A stretch of 64,000 nucleotides of DNA, taken from the NCBI GenBank assembly GCA_902780935.1, contig CACZHP010000008.1:62001-126000 (forward strand), read 5' to 3'. Positions 1-9,118 of this stretch are shown one piece after another. The position numbers and the translations under genes are program-made. The notes beneath the pieces are model-generated. The model was not told the DNA's origin, made no database searches, and worked only from the letters and a program-made list of their open reading frames with translations. Source of the DNA: an uncultured Bacteroidia bacterium (GTDB lineage Bacteria; Bacteroidota; Bacteroidia; Bacteroidales; UBA932). Within the stretch, counting starts at the first letter, position 1. Each line of letters opens with the position of its first letter.

Positions 1-2
1 TC

Positions 3-1301
3 AGGACCCGGATGACCGCGATTGTGGATCAGGACGTGCCCTTCCGCCGCCATGAGACCAGGGTCGAGGACGCCATCAAGACGTTCACTGCCCTCGGCGC
101 GATGGACAAGGTAAAACTGCTTGAGACCTGCGGGGACGTTTACGTAACATATTACACCCTCGACGGTACGGCGGATTATTATTACGACGAGCTCGTCCCG
201 AGCGCCGGCTATCTGAAGACCTGGGGTGTCAGCCTTTATCATGAGGGGATCCTGCTGCGGGTCCCGGACAGGCACCATCCCGAGGATCTGGCTCCTTTCT
301 TCGAACAGCCCAAAACTTTCGAGGTCTTCAAGGAGTCCCATAAGTGGAACAATATCATGGGCTTGGGCAGCGTCGGGGACGTTAATGAGTCCATCCTCAG
401 CGGCAAGGCCTCCGACCTTATCCAGATCGCCGAGGCTCTCCAGGAGAAGAAGATAGTCCAGATCGCCGAGGAGATCGACCTCAGGCACCGGGATCCGGAC
501 AATCCGGTCCGGCTCGTGCTGATAACCGGCCCCACGAGCAGCGGAAAGTCCACTTTCTGCAAGCGTCTGAGCATCCAGCTGAAGGCTTGCGGCTTGCATC
601 CGCTGTCATTTTCCACGGACGACTATTTCGTGAACAGGCTGGACACTCCGAAGCTTCCGGACGGCTCTTTCGATTTTGACAATTTCGACACCGTTGACCA
701 CGACTACCTCCAGAAGGATCTGCTGAAACTCCTTGCTGGTGAAGAAGTTGAGGTGCCGGAGTTCAACTTCGTCACCGGTCTTAGGGAGTTCAATGGCAAG
801 AGGCTCAAGCTCGATGAGCAATCCGTGTTGCTCGTCGAGGGCATCCACGCCCTTAATCCCAAGCTCACGGATAAGGTTCCTGAAAAGGAGAAGTTCAGGA
901 TATTCATAAACACTATCACCTCGATCTCCCTGGACTCCCACAACTGCATCCCCACGAGCGACAACCGTCTGCTCCGGCGTATTGTCAGGGACTTCCTGAA
1001 AGGCGCCTTCACTGCCCGTGAGACCATCTCCAACTGGCCGAATGTCAGGCGTTCCGAGGTTCGGTGGATATATCCTTTCCAGGAGGAGGCCGACGTGCTC
1101 TTCAACTCCGCCTACCTGGCTGAGTTCGCCGTCCTTCGCTCCCACGCCGAGAGGATTCTCGCCACGGTCCCGAAGAATTGCAAGGAATATAGCGAGGCCA
1201 GCAGGCTCCTGAAATTCCTGCATTATTTTGTCCCGGTCTCCGACAGGGAAATCCCGCTGAACTCCCTGATGAGAGGTTTTATCGGCGGTGGAAACTTTTG
1301 A
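3..1301 (+). CDS. Nucleoside (uridine-type) kinase, 5' end outside window
   Basis: A P-loop kinase of the uridine kinase/phosphoribulokinase family, expected to phosphorylate a nucleoside with a nucleoside triphosphate in the cytoplasm. The Walker A motif GPTSSGKST lies about residue 173 of the visible part, followed by the family's DDYF motif and a LLVEGIHALNP segment. Bacteroidales homologues are about 550 residues, with an N-terminal TGS/threonyl-tRNA synthetase-like region. Here about 429 residues are visible and the frame is open to the left edge, so the true start lies outside. The ATG at 12 is internal. The substrate cannot be told from sequence. Confidence 0.85.
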   Translation, partial: RTRMTAIVDQDVPFRRHETRVEDAIKTFTALGAMDKVKLLETCGDVYVTYYTLDGTADYYYDELVPSAGYLKTWGVSLYHEGILLRVPDRHHPEDLAPFFEQPKTFEVFKESHKWNNIMGLGSVGDVNESILSGKASDLIQIAEALQEKKIVQIAEEIDLRHRDPDNPVRLVLITGPTSSGKSTFCKRLSIQLKACGLHPLSFSTDDYFVNRLDTPKLPDGSFDFDNFDTVDHDYLQKDLLKLLAGEEVEVPEFNFVTGLREFNGKRLKLDEQSVLLVEGIHALNPKLTDKVPEKEKFRIFINTITSISLDSHNCIPTSDNRLLRRIVRDFLKGAFTARETISNWPNVRRSEVRWIYPFQEEADVLFNSAYLAEFAVLRSHAERILATVPKNCKEYSEASRLLKFLHYFVPVSDREIPLNSLMRGFIGGGNF

Positions 1302-1325
1302 TATTCATTAAATTACAAGATACTT

Positions 1326-2297
1326 ATGATCACACCTTACAACCAGCGGACAGGCAACGAGTCCATAGTTTATTTCACCAGGGACCTTACCGCGAGAGGC
1401 CTGATCAAGGCCTATGAGAAGGTCTGCGGCAATATTACCGGCAAGGTGGGAGTCAAACTCCACACCGGGGAAAAGCACGGCCCTAATATCATCCCCAGAT
1501 CCTGGGTCAGGAAACTCATTGAGAAAGACCTCCCGGAGGCCTCCATCATTGAGACAAACACCTACTACGATGGCGACCGTTACACGACCGAGCTCCATCG
1601 GGAGACCCTGAAGGTCAACGGCTGGACCTTCTGTCCGGTGGACATCATGGATGAGGAAGGAGTCGTGAATATTCCTGTTAAGGGCGGCAAATGGTTCAAG
1701 GAGATGTCCGTGGGAAGCCACCTTCTCAATTATGACTCGATGGTGGCGCTGACCCATTTCAAGGGCCACACCCAGGGCGGTTTCGGCGGAAGCGACAAGA
1801 ACATTGGCATCGGCTGCGCCGACGGCCGGATAGGGAAGGCCTGGATCCACACGACTCCCGGCCAGCCGGACCAGTGGGATATCGCCAAGGAAGAGTTCAT
1901 GGAGAGGATGACCGAGTCCACCAAGGCGACGATCGACCATTTCGGGAAGAATGTGACCTATGTCAACGTGATGCGGAACATGTCCGTCTCCTGCGACTGC
2001 GAAGGGCTTGAGGCAGAGCCTGTTGTGACCCCGAATGTCGGCATCCTGTCCTCGACCGACATCCTCGCGGTCGACCAGGCTTGCGTTGACATCGTTTACG
2101 CCATGACCGAGAGGCAGCATCATGACCTCGTCGAGAGGATCGAGTCCCGCCACGGTCTCCGCCAGCTCTCGTACATGAAGGAGCTCGGAATGGGCAACGA
2201 CAAGTATATCCTCATCGACCTGGACAACGGCGGCCGCAGGATGACCGTAAAGGAGGCCGTCAAAGGACTGAAACCCTTTGTGCGTCACGGAAGATGA
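1326..2297 (+). CDS. DUF362 domain protein
   Basis: A 323-residue protein of the DUF362 family, whose function is not established. It shows the family's IGIGCADGRIGKAWIHT-type segment in the middle and a C-terminal half rich in short beta/alpha motifs. No ferredoxin-type CxxCxxC cluster is present, although some DUF362 proteins carry one. There is no signal peptide, so it is probably cytoplasmic. It follows the kinase by 24 nt. Its stop codon overlaps the next ATG (ATGA at 2294-2297), which suggests translational coupling with the GH127 gene. Confidence 0.8.
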   Translation: MITPYNQRTGNESIVYFTRDLTARGLIKAYEKVCGNITGKVGVKLHTGEKHGPNIIPRSWVRKLIEKDLPEASIIETNTYYDGDRYTTELHRETLKVNGWTFCPVDIMDEEGVVNIPVKGGKWFKEMSVGSHLLNYDSMVALTHFKGHTQGGFGGSDKNIGIGCADGRIGKAWIHTTPGQPDQWDIAKEEFMERMTESTKATIDHFGKNVTYVNVMRNMSVSCDCEGLEAEPVVTPNVGILSSTDILAVDQACVDIVYAMTERQHHDLVERIESRHGLRQLSYMKELGMGNDKYILIDLDNGGRRMTVKEAVKGLKPFVRHGR

Positions 2298-4567
2298 TCT
2301 CGCGTAAAACCCGGAGCCTGGGCGTCGCCATAACCCTGGCAGCGGCTGCCCTCTTCCTCCTGGCCTTTAAGTCCGGAGGATCTGATGCCGAGGCGCATAA
2401 GCCTGTTGCGGAGCCGCTTCCGCTCGGAAGTGTCCGTATCACAGGCGAGAATCGCCTGACCTCGAACCGGGATCTTGACATACGGGCAATCCTCTCATGG
2501 GATGTCCGGAAATTCCTCTATAACTACCTCGACACCTATGGACTCGACACCTCAGGTTGCCCTCAACCTGAAGGTTGGGACTCTGTCGACACCAAGCTGA
2601 AAGGTCACGGGTCCGGGCATTATATGTCAGCGCTGGCACTCGCTTATGCGGGATGTGATGATCCTGCCTTGAAGGACAGCCTTCTTTCCAGGATGCGGAT
2701 TATGGTGGATTGCCTGCGGGAGTGTCAGGAGAGGACCTTTGTCTATGACGAGGCTCTCGGACGTTACCGGGAGGCCAGGGACTACGCTCCGGAGGCCGAG
2801 CTCCGGGAGATGAAAGGCACCTGGGAAGCTTTCGACGAGTACAAGAAGTCTTTCTCTGAATATGGTTACGGCTACCTCAACGCTATTCCGGCGGCCCACT
2901 GCGCCCTTGTCGAGATGTACCGTCCCTACAACAATTCCGATTGGGTCTGGGCTCCGTACTATGTTGTCCACAAGCAGCTCGCCGGGCTGATCGACATAGC
3001 TACCCTTGTCGATGACAAGGCGGTTTCTCGGAAGGCTCTGAAAATAGCTGAAGACATGGGTCTTTGGGTCTGGAACCGATTGAAATACAGAACTTTCGTC
3101 GATAACTACGGGGATTCGGAGTCCCGCCGTTCCGTCCCGGGAAACCGCTATGAGATGTGGAACATGTACATTGCCGGTGAGGTCGGAGGAATGGAGGAGT
3201 CCCTTTCTAGGCTCTCGATGATGGTTCGGGACAAGGTTTCAGCCGAGCGGCTTCTCGAGGCCGCGGGCTTCTTTGACAGCCCTGCCTTCTTCGAGCCGCT
3301 GGCCCGGGGGGAGGATTCGATCCACGGCCGGCACGCCAACCAGCATATTCCCATGGTCATCGGGGCCCTGATGAACTATCGGGCCGGAGGTTCGAGAGTC
3401 TATTACGACATCGCGAGGAATTTCTGGGACTTCGTCCAGGAGGGCTACATCTACGCCACCGGCGGGGTGGGGGACTCGGAGATGTTCCGGGAACCGTTTA
3501 CCCAGATGGCCAGCATGATAGCGAGCAGGACTCCGGAGATGAACGAGACTTGCTGCGCCTACAATCTCGCCAAACTGACCAAGGACCTGAATTGCCTCGA
3601 CCCGGACAATGCCCGCTATATGGATTATTATGAGCGGGTTCTGTACAACCAGATCGTGGGTTCGATCCATCCTTCGGAGTATAAGGTGACATATCAGTAC
3701 GCCGTTGGATTGAACGCCTCAAAGCCGTGGGGAAACCGGACTCCTCAGGAATCCTGCTGCGGGGGTACCGGGGCTGAAAACCATGTCAAGTACCAGGAGG
3801 CGGCCTATTTCGTCTCCAGGAATACTCTCTGGGTCGGGCTGTATCTGCCTTCGGAGGCCGTCTGGGACCGCCGCGGCGTGACCTTGTCCCAGGAATGCGA
3901 GTGGCCTGCGGAGAGGTCAGTCATCCGTGTCAGGAAATCCCGCCGGCCGTCCGGCTGGTTCCGCCCGGCCCGGTTCTCCATGAAGCTGAGGGTCCCGTAC
4001 TGGGCCTCGGAGGGCTTCGACATCAAGCTTAATGGCAAGCCGTTGGCTCCCGCTTATACACCCGGCAGTTATATCGAGATCCCCCGCTGCCGCTGGACCC
4101 GCCGCGACTCCGTCGAGATCATCATGCCCTACGTCGAGCACATCGACTATGGCCCTGATCCCGTTGTCATCCAGAGCGCCCCACCTGTCACCCAGAGCGC
4201 CCCACCTGTCATCCTGAGCGCCCCACCTGTCATCCTGAGTGCGGCGAAGGATCTACGCGCGGCGAAGGATCCGTCCCCCGAGCGCCTCGGCGCCCTGATG
4301 CGCGGCCCGCTGGTGATGGCGGCGGTGGGAATCAAAAGCTGGGACGAGGCTGTTATTCATCTCGGCCCCGATGGCAAGTCTGCCTCCCAGCCCACCGTCC
4401 AGCCCACCGCCCAGCCCATCGCTCCCGGTAGCTCGCAGCCAGCTGTTCCCGCTGCCCCGACCGTTCCGTTCCAGTTTACCCTGGACGGCAAGACCTTCAT
4501 CCCCGACTACCAGGCCGACACCTCCGTCACCCATTATCTGCGTATTTTGGAAACAGTTGATTTTTAA
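2294..4567 (+). CDS. GH127 beta-L-arabinofuranosidase-like (DUF1680)
   Basis: A secreted 757-residue glycosidase with an N-terminal hydrophobic segment. It carries both conserved cysteine motifs of family GH127: NETCCAYN near residue 416 and ESCCGG near residue 485. In the characterised GH127 enzyme HypBA1, a Glu, a Cys and a Cys-Cys pair bind zinc and one Cys is the nucleophile; the equivalents are visible here. The fold is an (alpha/alpha)6 barrel with beta-sandwiches. Two low-complexity insertions interrupt the C-terminal sandwich region: a 21-nt tandem repeat between YGPD and GALMRGPLVM, and a Pro/Gln-rich stretch around 4381-4460. Native family sequence resumes after each. Likely substrate is a plant arabinofuranoside. 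Confidence 0.85.
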   Translation: MISRKTRSLGVAITLAAAALFLLAFKSGGSDAEAHKPVAEPLPLGSVRITGENRLTSNRDLDIRAILSWDVRKFLYNYLDTYGLDTSGCPQPEGWDSVDTKLKGHGSGHYMSALALAYAGCDDPALKDSLLSRMRIMVDCLRECQERTFVYDEALGRYREARDYAPEAELREMKGTWEAFDEYKKSFSEYGYGYLNAIPAAHCALVEMYRPYNNSDWVWAPYYVVHKQLAGLIDIATLVDDKAVSRKALKIAEDMGLWVWNRLKYRTFVDNYGDSESRRSVPGNRYEMWNMYIAGEVGGMEESLSRLSMMVRDKVSAERLLEAAGFFDSPAFFEPLARGEDSIHGRHANQHIPMVIGALMNYRAGGSRVYYDIARNFWDFVQEGYIYATGGVGDSEMFREPFTQMASMIASRTPEMNETCCAYNLAKLTKDLNCLDPDNARYMDYYERVLYNQIVGSIHPSEYKVTYQYAVGLNASKPWGNRTPQESCCGGTGAENHVKYQEAAYFVSRNTLWVGLYLPSEAVWDRRGVTLSQECEWPAERSVIRVRKSRRPSGWFRPARFSMKLRVPYWASEGFDIKLNGKPLAPAYTPGSYIEIPRCRWTRRDSVEIIMPYVEHIDYGPDPVVIQSAPPVTQSAPPVILSAPPVILSAAKDLRAAKDPSPERLGALMRGPLVMAAVGIKSWDEAVIHLGPDGKSASQPTVQPTAQPIAPGSSQPAVPAAPTVPFQFTLDGKTFIPDYQADTSVTHYLRILETVDF
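4166..4250 (+). repeat. In-frame 21-nt tandem repeat inside GH127
   Basis: Three full copies of a 21-nt unit (4166-4186, 4187-4207, 4208-4228) begin GTCATCCWGAGCGCCCCACC, with only one or two differences between copies. A fourth copy (from 4229) diverges into GTCATCCTGAG..GCGAAGGAT. Being 21 nt, the unit keeps frame and encodes a V-I/T-Q/L-S-A-P-P heptad. The last unit runs into the duplicated GCGGCGAAGGATC (4240-4274). The repeat sits in a loop, between conserved GH127 blocks. Confidence 0.85.
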
Positions 4568-4582
4568 TAATATATGCAAAAC

Positions 4583-4610
4583 GCGTAGCTTATTTGGCTA
4601 CGCATTTTTT
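4583..4610 (+). terminator. Rho-independent terminator after GH127
   Basis: A 7-bp stem GCGTAGC (4583-4589) / GCTACGC (4597-4603) with a 7-nt loop is followed by ATTTTTT. It lies 16 nt downstream of the GH127 stop and ends the first operon. Confidence 0.8.
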
Positions 4611-4656
4611 GTATATTGTTGAATGTCAAGTAGTTTATAATAACATCATTTATTTG

Positions 4657-4664
4657 TAAATTTG
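4657..4664 (+). promoter_or_regulatory. Bacteroidota -7 promoter element for ridA
   Basis: TAAATTTG matches the Bacteroidota -7 consensus TAnnTTTG and lies 19 nt before the ridA ATG in an AT-rich gap. A clear -33 TTTG at the usual 19-21 nt spacing is not visible. Confidence 0.55.
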
Positions 4665-4683
4665 TGCTGTAATATTTAATCAA

Positions 4684-5058
4684 ATGAAACAGATAAGCAC
4701 TGATAAGGCTCCGGCGGCGATAGGGCCGTACAGCCAGGCGATTGCCCATAACGGTTTGATTTTCGTGTCCGGTCAGCTTCCCATCGACCCTTCGACCGGC
4801 GCTTTTCCAGAGGGGGGAGTCGAAGCCCAGACCAGGCAGTCCCTCACCAACATCAAGTCGATCCTCGAGCAGGCCGGCTCAGGAATGGACAAGGTCGTCA
4901 AGACCACCGTCCTGCTTGCTGACATGGGCGATTTCGTCGCGATGAACGGCGTGTACGCCGAGTTCTTCAGCGAGCCTTATCCCGCCCGCTGCGCCTTCGC
5001 CGTCAAGACTCTTCCTAAAGGCGCCCTTGTCGAGATCGAGTGCGTCGCCGGATGCTGA
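4684..5058 (+). CDS. ridA: RidA family enamine/imine deaminase
   Basis: A 124-residue cytoplasmic protein of the YjgF/RidA family, full length for the family. RidA proteins hydrolyse reactive 2-aminoacrylate and other enamines released by PLP enzymes. The sequence opens with the typical [15 protein letters not shown], continues with [10 protein letters not shown], has the PARCAFAV block containing the conserved Arg, and ends with EIECVAGC. The Arg and Glu match the active-site positions of the family. Its stop overlaps the start of the first ABC exporter gene (ATG at 5052, TGA at 5056), so the three genes to 9100 form one operon. Confidence 0.93.
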   Translation: MKQISTDKAPAAIGPYSQAIAHNGLIFVSGQLPIDPSTGAFPEGGVEAQTRQSLTNIKSILEQAGSGMDKVVKTTVLLADMGDFVAMNGVYAEFFSEPYPARCAFAVKTLPKGALVEIECVAGC

Positions 5059-6806
5059 GGACGATTCTCGGTAGGGTAGGGCGGTACAAGACCGCTTCCT
5101 TGCTGACCCCGGTCTGGACTACGGCCGAGGTGATTATGGGCGTGCTGATCCCGTACGTCACGGCTTACCTGATTGACAAGGGGATAAGCGCCGGGAATAT
5201 GTCCGAAGTCTATAAATACGGCTGCCTGATGCTTCTGATGGCGTTTTTCAGCACCCTTTTCGGAATATTGGCGGCCCGTTTCGCCGCATATTCCTCGACG
5301 GGACTGGCCGCTAACCTGAGGGAGGCAATGTACACCAACATCCAGCGCTTCTCCTTCTCGGACATCGACAAATATTCCACAGCGGGCCTCGTCACCAGGA
5401 TGACCACCGATGTGAGCAACATCCAGGGCGCCTTCCAGATGCTCCTGAGGATAAGCTTCAGGGCACCTTTGAACCTGTTTTTCAGCCTATTCATGTGCTT
5501 TTTCATCAACGGGAGGCTAAGCATCATCTTCCTGATCGCCATGGTGATCCTGAGTACCTGCCTGTTCTTCCTGATCAAGCGGGCCTCGAAGCTCTTTGTC
5601 AAGATATTCGAGAAATATGACGGCCTCAACGGGGTGATCCAGGAGAATATCTCCGGCATCCGGGTTGTGAAGGCTTTTGTGAGGGAGGATCATGAGCTCA
5701 GTAAGTTCGACAAGGCCGCCCTCTCGCTCTACAACCTCAATGTCAAGGCCGAGAGCCTGATGGCGCTGAACCATCCTCTGATGAACCTGGTGGTCTATGG
5801 CTGCATCATCTCGCTCTCCTGGTTCGGAGCCCACTACATCGTCGGCGGCACCCTCACCACCGGCCAGCTGACCTCACTTTTCGCTTACATCATGACCCTC
5901 ATGACGTCGCTGATGATGCTTTCGATGATCTTCGTTCAGTTGACTCAGAGCGCCGCAAGCGGAAAAAGGATTGCGGATGTAATCAACGAGGAACCGGACA
6001 TGTTCGATCCGGAGGATCCCATCATGGAAGTGAAAGACGGCAGCATTGATTTCAACGATGTGTTTTTTGCCTACACAAAAGGAGGCGACTACGCTCTGGA
6101 AGATATTGATTTCCATATAAATGCTGGCGAGACCATAGGCGTGATCGGAGGAACGGGCAGTGGGAAGTCCAGCCTCGTTTTCCTGATCTCCCGGCTGTAC
6201 GATGTCTCTTCGGGGAGCGTCAAGGTGGGAGGGGTTGATGTCCGTGAATATGGGATGGAAGCCCTCCGCAGCCAGGTGGCAGTGGTGCTTCAGAAGAGTA
6301 CCCTGTTCTCCGGGACCATCCTCGAAAACCTCCGCTGGGGGTGTGAGGACGCGACCCTGGAGGAGTGCGTGGAGGCATGCCGTCAGGCCTGCGCTGATGA
6401 GTTCATCGAGCAGATGCCTGATAAATACGAGACCTACATCGAACAGGGCGGCACGAATGTCTCCGGCGGCCAGCGCCAGAGGCTTTGCATTGCCAGGGCT
6501 CTCCTGAAACGCCCTAAAGTGCTGATCCTAGACGATTCAACCTCGGCGGTGGACACCGCCACTGATGCCAGCATCCGGGAGGCGATATCCGGGAAGATTG
6601 AGGGCCTGACGAAGATCATCATCTCCCAGCGGATTCTCAGCATTCAGGACGCCGACAGGATCGTCGTCATGGACGATGGCCGTGTCGTGGCCTTTGACAG
6701 CCACGAGAACCTCTTGAAAGACTGCGAGATATATAAAGACATATACGACATGCAGACTTCTGGCGGGGAGGCTGATTTCGACGAGAAAAAGGAGGTGGCC
6801 GCATGA
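5052..6806 (+). CDS. ABC exporter half, degenerate ATP-site subunit
   Basis: A 584-residue ABC half-transporter: six-helix membrane domain (about 1-300), then an ATPase domain. The NBD has Walker [10 protein letters not shown] near residue 367 and signature VSGGQRQR. The Walker B ends LILDD, with Asp where the catalytic Glu is expected, and the switch-loop His is Gln (IISQRILSI). Substitutions at these positions mark the degenerate half of heterodimeric exporters such as TM287/288 or BmrCD. The partner is the next gene, which has consensus residues. I chose ATG 5052 over an upstream GTG at 5040 because it starts MLRTILGRV and overlaps the ridA stop. The substrate is unknown: multidrug or lipid-like compounds are typical. 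Confidence 0.9.
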   Translation: MLRTILGRVGRYKTASLLTPVWTTAEVIMGVLIPYVTAYLIDKGISAGNMSEVYKYGCLMLLMAFFSTLFGILAARFAAYSSTGLAANLREAMYTNIQRFSFSDIDKYSTAGLVTRMTTDVSNIQGAFQMLLRISFRAPLNLFFSLFMCFFINGRLSIIFLIAMVILSTCLFFLIKRASKLFVKIFEKYDGLNGVIQENISGIRVVKAFVREDHELSKFDKAALSLYNLNVKAESLMALNHPLMNLVVYGCIISLSWFGAHYIVGGTLTTGQLTSLFAYIMTLMTSLMMLSMIFVQLTQSAASGKRIADVINEEPDMFDPEDPIMEVKDGSIDFNDVFFAYTKGGDYALEDIDFHINAGETIGVIGGTGSGKSSLVFLISRLYDVSSGSVKVGGVDVREYGMEALRSQVAVVLQKSTLFSGTILENLRWGCEDATLEECVEACRQACADEFIEQMPDKYETYIEQGGTNVSGGQRQRLCIARALLKRPKVLILDDSTSAVDTATDASIREAISGKIEGLTKIIISQRILSIQDADRIVVMDDGRVVAFDSHENLLKDCEIYKDIYDMQTSGGEADFDEKKEVAA

Positions 6807-9100
6807 GCGCCGCAGCAAAGATGCCGCCTGGAGGCGGCCGGATGAGAGGGGGAGTGAGGGAACCCCACATGTCCAGGGAAGACCTCAAGAAAAGCCTCGG
6901 GAAGGATTCCACGGTGTGGAGGCTTTTCCGCCTGATATTCAAGAACTACAAGATCCGTTTTGGAGTCGTGCTGGCCTGCATCGTGATCTCCGCTTTGACC
7001 ACTCTGGCCTCGTCTCTTTTCACTCGGACCCTGATCGACGACTACATCGCCCCGATGCTCTCCCAGGCCGTGCCGGATTTCTCTCCCCTGGCCGGAGCCC
7101 TTCTGAAACTCGCCGCGGTGTTGCTGGTCGGTGTCGCGGCCTCATATTCGTACAATCTGATCATGTTTTTCGTGGGGCAGGGGACCATGCTGAAGCTTCG
7201 CCAGAACCTGTTTACCCACATGGAGGATCTTCCGCTGAGCTACTTCGACTCCCATTCCCACGGCGACATCATGTCGGTCTATACCAATGATGTGGACACC
7301 CTGCGTCAAGTGATCGGGAACACTGTCCCCAACCTCTTCCAGTCGCTGATCACCCTCGTCTCGACTTTCGTCTCCATGATCGTCCTGTCGATGCCCCTGA
7401 CGCTGGTCTCCATCCTTATGGCGGTCCTGACGGTCCGGGTGACGACCGGCCTCGGAAAGATCTCCAGGGCCCATTTCGTCGAGCGCCAGAAGGCCTTGGG
7501 GGCCGTCAACGGCTTCATCGAGGAGATGGTCTCGGGGCAAAGGGTGGTCAAGGTATATTGCCATGAGAAAAAGGCGGTGGAGGATTTCGCAGCCCTGAAC
7601 GAGCATCTACGCTCGAGCGCCTACAACGCCAACAAGATCGGCAGCATGGTGATGCCTATCAACGGGAATATCGGCAATCTTGGATATGTCCTCACCGCAG
7701 TCGTCGGGGCTCTTATCGCCATCGGCGGGGTGACGGCATGGTATATGTCCGGAATCGGGGGCGCGACCCTGACTCTGGGTACCCTGGTGGCATTCCTTTC
7801 GCTCCAGAAGAACTTCACGAGGCCGATCTCGAGCATTTCCAATGAGATAAACTCTATCGCGATGGCTTCAGCGGGCACTGACAGGGTATATAGCCTCCTG
7901 GACGAGCCGCAGGAAGTCGATGAAGGCAAGGTCACTCTTGTCAATACCACCGTCGCTCCCGACGGCTCCATCGTCGAATCTCCCGTCCGCACAGGCTCCT
8001 GGGCCTGGAAAGCGGTAGGCCTTTCAGGCCAACCATCTACCCCCCTGCACCCCCCAGGGGGACTGAGGGGCGTTCCCCTCAGACTCCCTGAGTCGCTTCG
8101 CTCCGAGTCGCCTGTGGCGGCCGAAGGCGATCTGGCGTCAGGTCTGGCAAGTCCAGGCCGTAGCCACCCTCGGCTCGTAAGAGGGAGGGGCCCGCTTGCG
8201 GAGCAAGTGGGAGGGGCCGAGCGGAGCGAGGAGTCTGGACTGCCAGAGCCTGACGCCGATGACTCCGGAGCGGCCTCCGGGCTAAGGGCGTACTCAGCCG
8301 CAGCGAAGCGAGGATGGACGCGCCCGTGTCCGGAGGGCCGTCCGGCAATAGCGGTATTGACACCATTACAGGGCTTGGTGAGCCTGGAGGATGTGGATTT
8401 CAGCTATGTGGAGGGGAAGCAGGTGCTGTTCGACATCAGCCTGACGGCGTATCCTGGGCAGAAAATCGCCTTCGTCGGCGGCACCGGAGCCGGCAAGACC
8501 ACGATCACCAACCTCATCAACCGCTTCTACGAGATCCAGGAAGGCACCATCACCTATGACGGCTTCGACATCAGGCAGATCGACAAGGATTCCCTGCGCC
8601 GGAGCCTCGGGATAGTCCTCCAGGAGACGAAACTGTTCTCGGCCTCGGTGCTGGACAACATCCGCTACGGCCGTCTGGACGCCACGGACGAGGAGTGCAA
8701 GGCGGCAGCCAGGCTCGTCTATGCCGACTCCTTCATCCGCCGTCTGCCTCAAGGATATGACACCGTCCTCGCCGCCGACGGAGGCAACCTCTCGCAAGGG
8801 GAGAGGCAGCTTCTGGCCATCGCCAGGGCCGCCGTGGCCGATCCGCCAGTGCTGATTCTCGACGAAGCCACCTCCTCCATCGACACCCGCACCGAGAAAC
8901 TCATCCAGAAAGGCATGGACTCCCTGATGAAGGGGCGCACCACCTTCGTGATCGCCCACAGGCTCTCCACAGTCCAGAACGCCAACTACATCATGGTAAT
9001 GGATCACGGCCGCATCATAGAACGCGGCCGTCACGACGAGCTTCTCGCCCAGAAGGGCAAGTATTACGAGTTATATACCGGAAACCAGATTACGGCTTAA
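6803..9100 (+). CDS. ABC exporter half with consensus ATP site and large linker insert
   Basis: This is the partner subunit of the preceding exporter half, starting in an ATGA overlap at 6803. The membrane domain covers about residues 50-385. The NBD starts near 520, with Walker A GGTGAGKTT, LSQGERQ signature, Walker B LILDEATSS and a normal IAHRLST switch loop, so it supplies the catalytic residues. At 765 residues it is well over 100 longer than usual. The excess is a translated palindromic insert (about residues 405-517) placed exactly between the conserved linker motif TGSWAWK and LVSLEDVDFSY. The N-terminus also has a glycine-rich stretch (PPGGGRMRGG) that may not be native. Confidence 0.9.
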   Translation: MSAAAKMPPGGGRMRGGVREPHMSREDLKKSLGKDSTVWRLFRLIFKNYKIRFGVVLACIVISALTTLASSLFTRTLIDDYIAPMLSQAVPDFSPLAGALLKLAAVLLVGVAASYSYNLIMFFVGQGTMLKLRQNLFTHMEDLPLSYFDSHSHGDIMSVYTNDVDTLRQVIGNTVPNLFQSLITLVSTFVSMIVLSMPLTLVSILMAVLTVRVTTGLGKISRAHFVERQKALGAVNGFIEEMVSGQRVVKVYCHEKKAVEDFAALNEHLRSSAYNANKIGSMVMPINGNIGNLGYVLTAVVGALIAIGGVTAWYMSGIGGATLTLGTLVAFLSLQKNFTRPISSISNEINSIAMASAGTDRVYSLLDEPQEVDEGKVTLVNTTVAPDGSIVESPVRTGSWAWKAVGLSGQPSTPLHPPGGLRGVPLRLPESLRSESPVAAEGDLASGLASPGRSHPRLVRGRGPLAEQVGGAERSEESGLPEPDADDSGAASGLRAYSAAAKRGWTRPCPEGRPAIAVLTPLQGLVSLEDVDFSYVEGKQVLFDISLTAYPGQKIAFVGGTGAGKTTITNLINRFYEIQEGTITYDGFDIRQIDKDSLRRSLGIVLQETKLFSASVLDNIRYGRLDATDEECKAAARLVYADSFIRRLPQGYDTVLAADGGNLSQGERQLLAIARAAVADPPVLILDEATSSIDTRTEKLIQKGMDSLMKGRTTFVIAHRLSTVQNANYIMVMDHGRIIERGRHDELLAQKGKYYELYTGNQITA
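8013..8355 (+). repeat. Composite in-frame palindromic insert in ABC exporter
   Basis: About 340 nt of GC-rich sequence shares modules with inserts in other genes. Module D (8038-8065) matches the reverse complement of gltA 13221-13248 at 27 of 28 positions. Module E (8092-8120) matches trmO 22171-22199 at 27 of 29. A variant of core A lies between inverted arms of 23 nt at 8134-8156 and 8235-8257, paired with two single-base bulges. A small stem CCGGAG/CTCCGG follows near 8265-8280. The whole insert is open in the host frame and encodes a Gly/Ser/Pro/Arg-rich linker containing GGAERSE, as in trmO. Confidence 0.85.
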
Positions 9101-9118
9101 CGCCTTTTCTTTGAGGAC

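Noticed and set aside
1308..2288. 326-codon open frame antisense to the DUF362 gene
   Set aside because: The DUF362 frame has family motifs and an ATGA junction with GH127; the antisense frame has none.
8013..8355. Insert as an insertion sequence or transposon remnant
   Set aside because: No transposase-like coding and no clear target-site duplication at the edges; read-through in the host frame is also unlike an IS.
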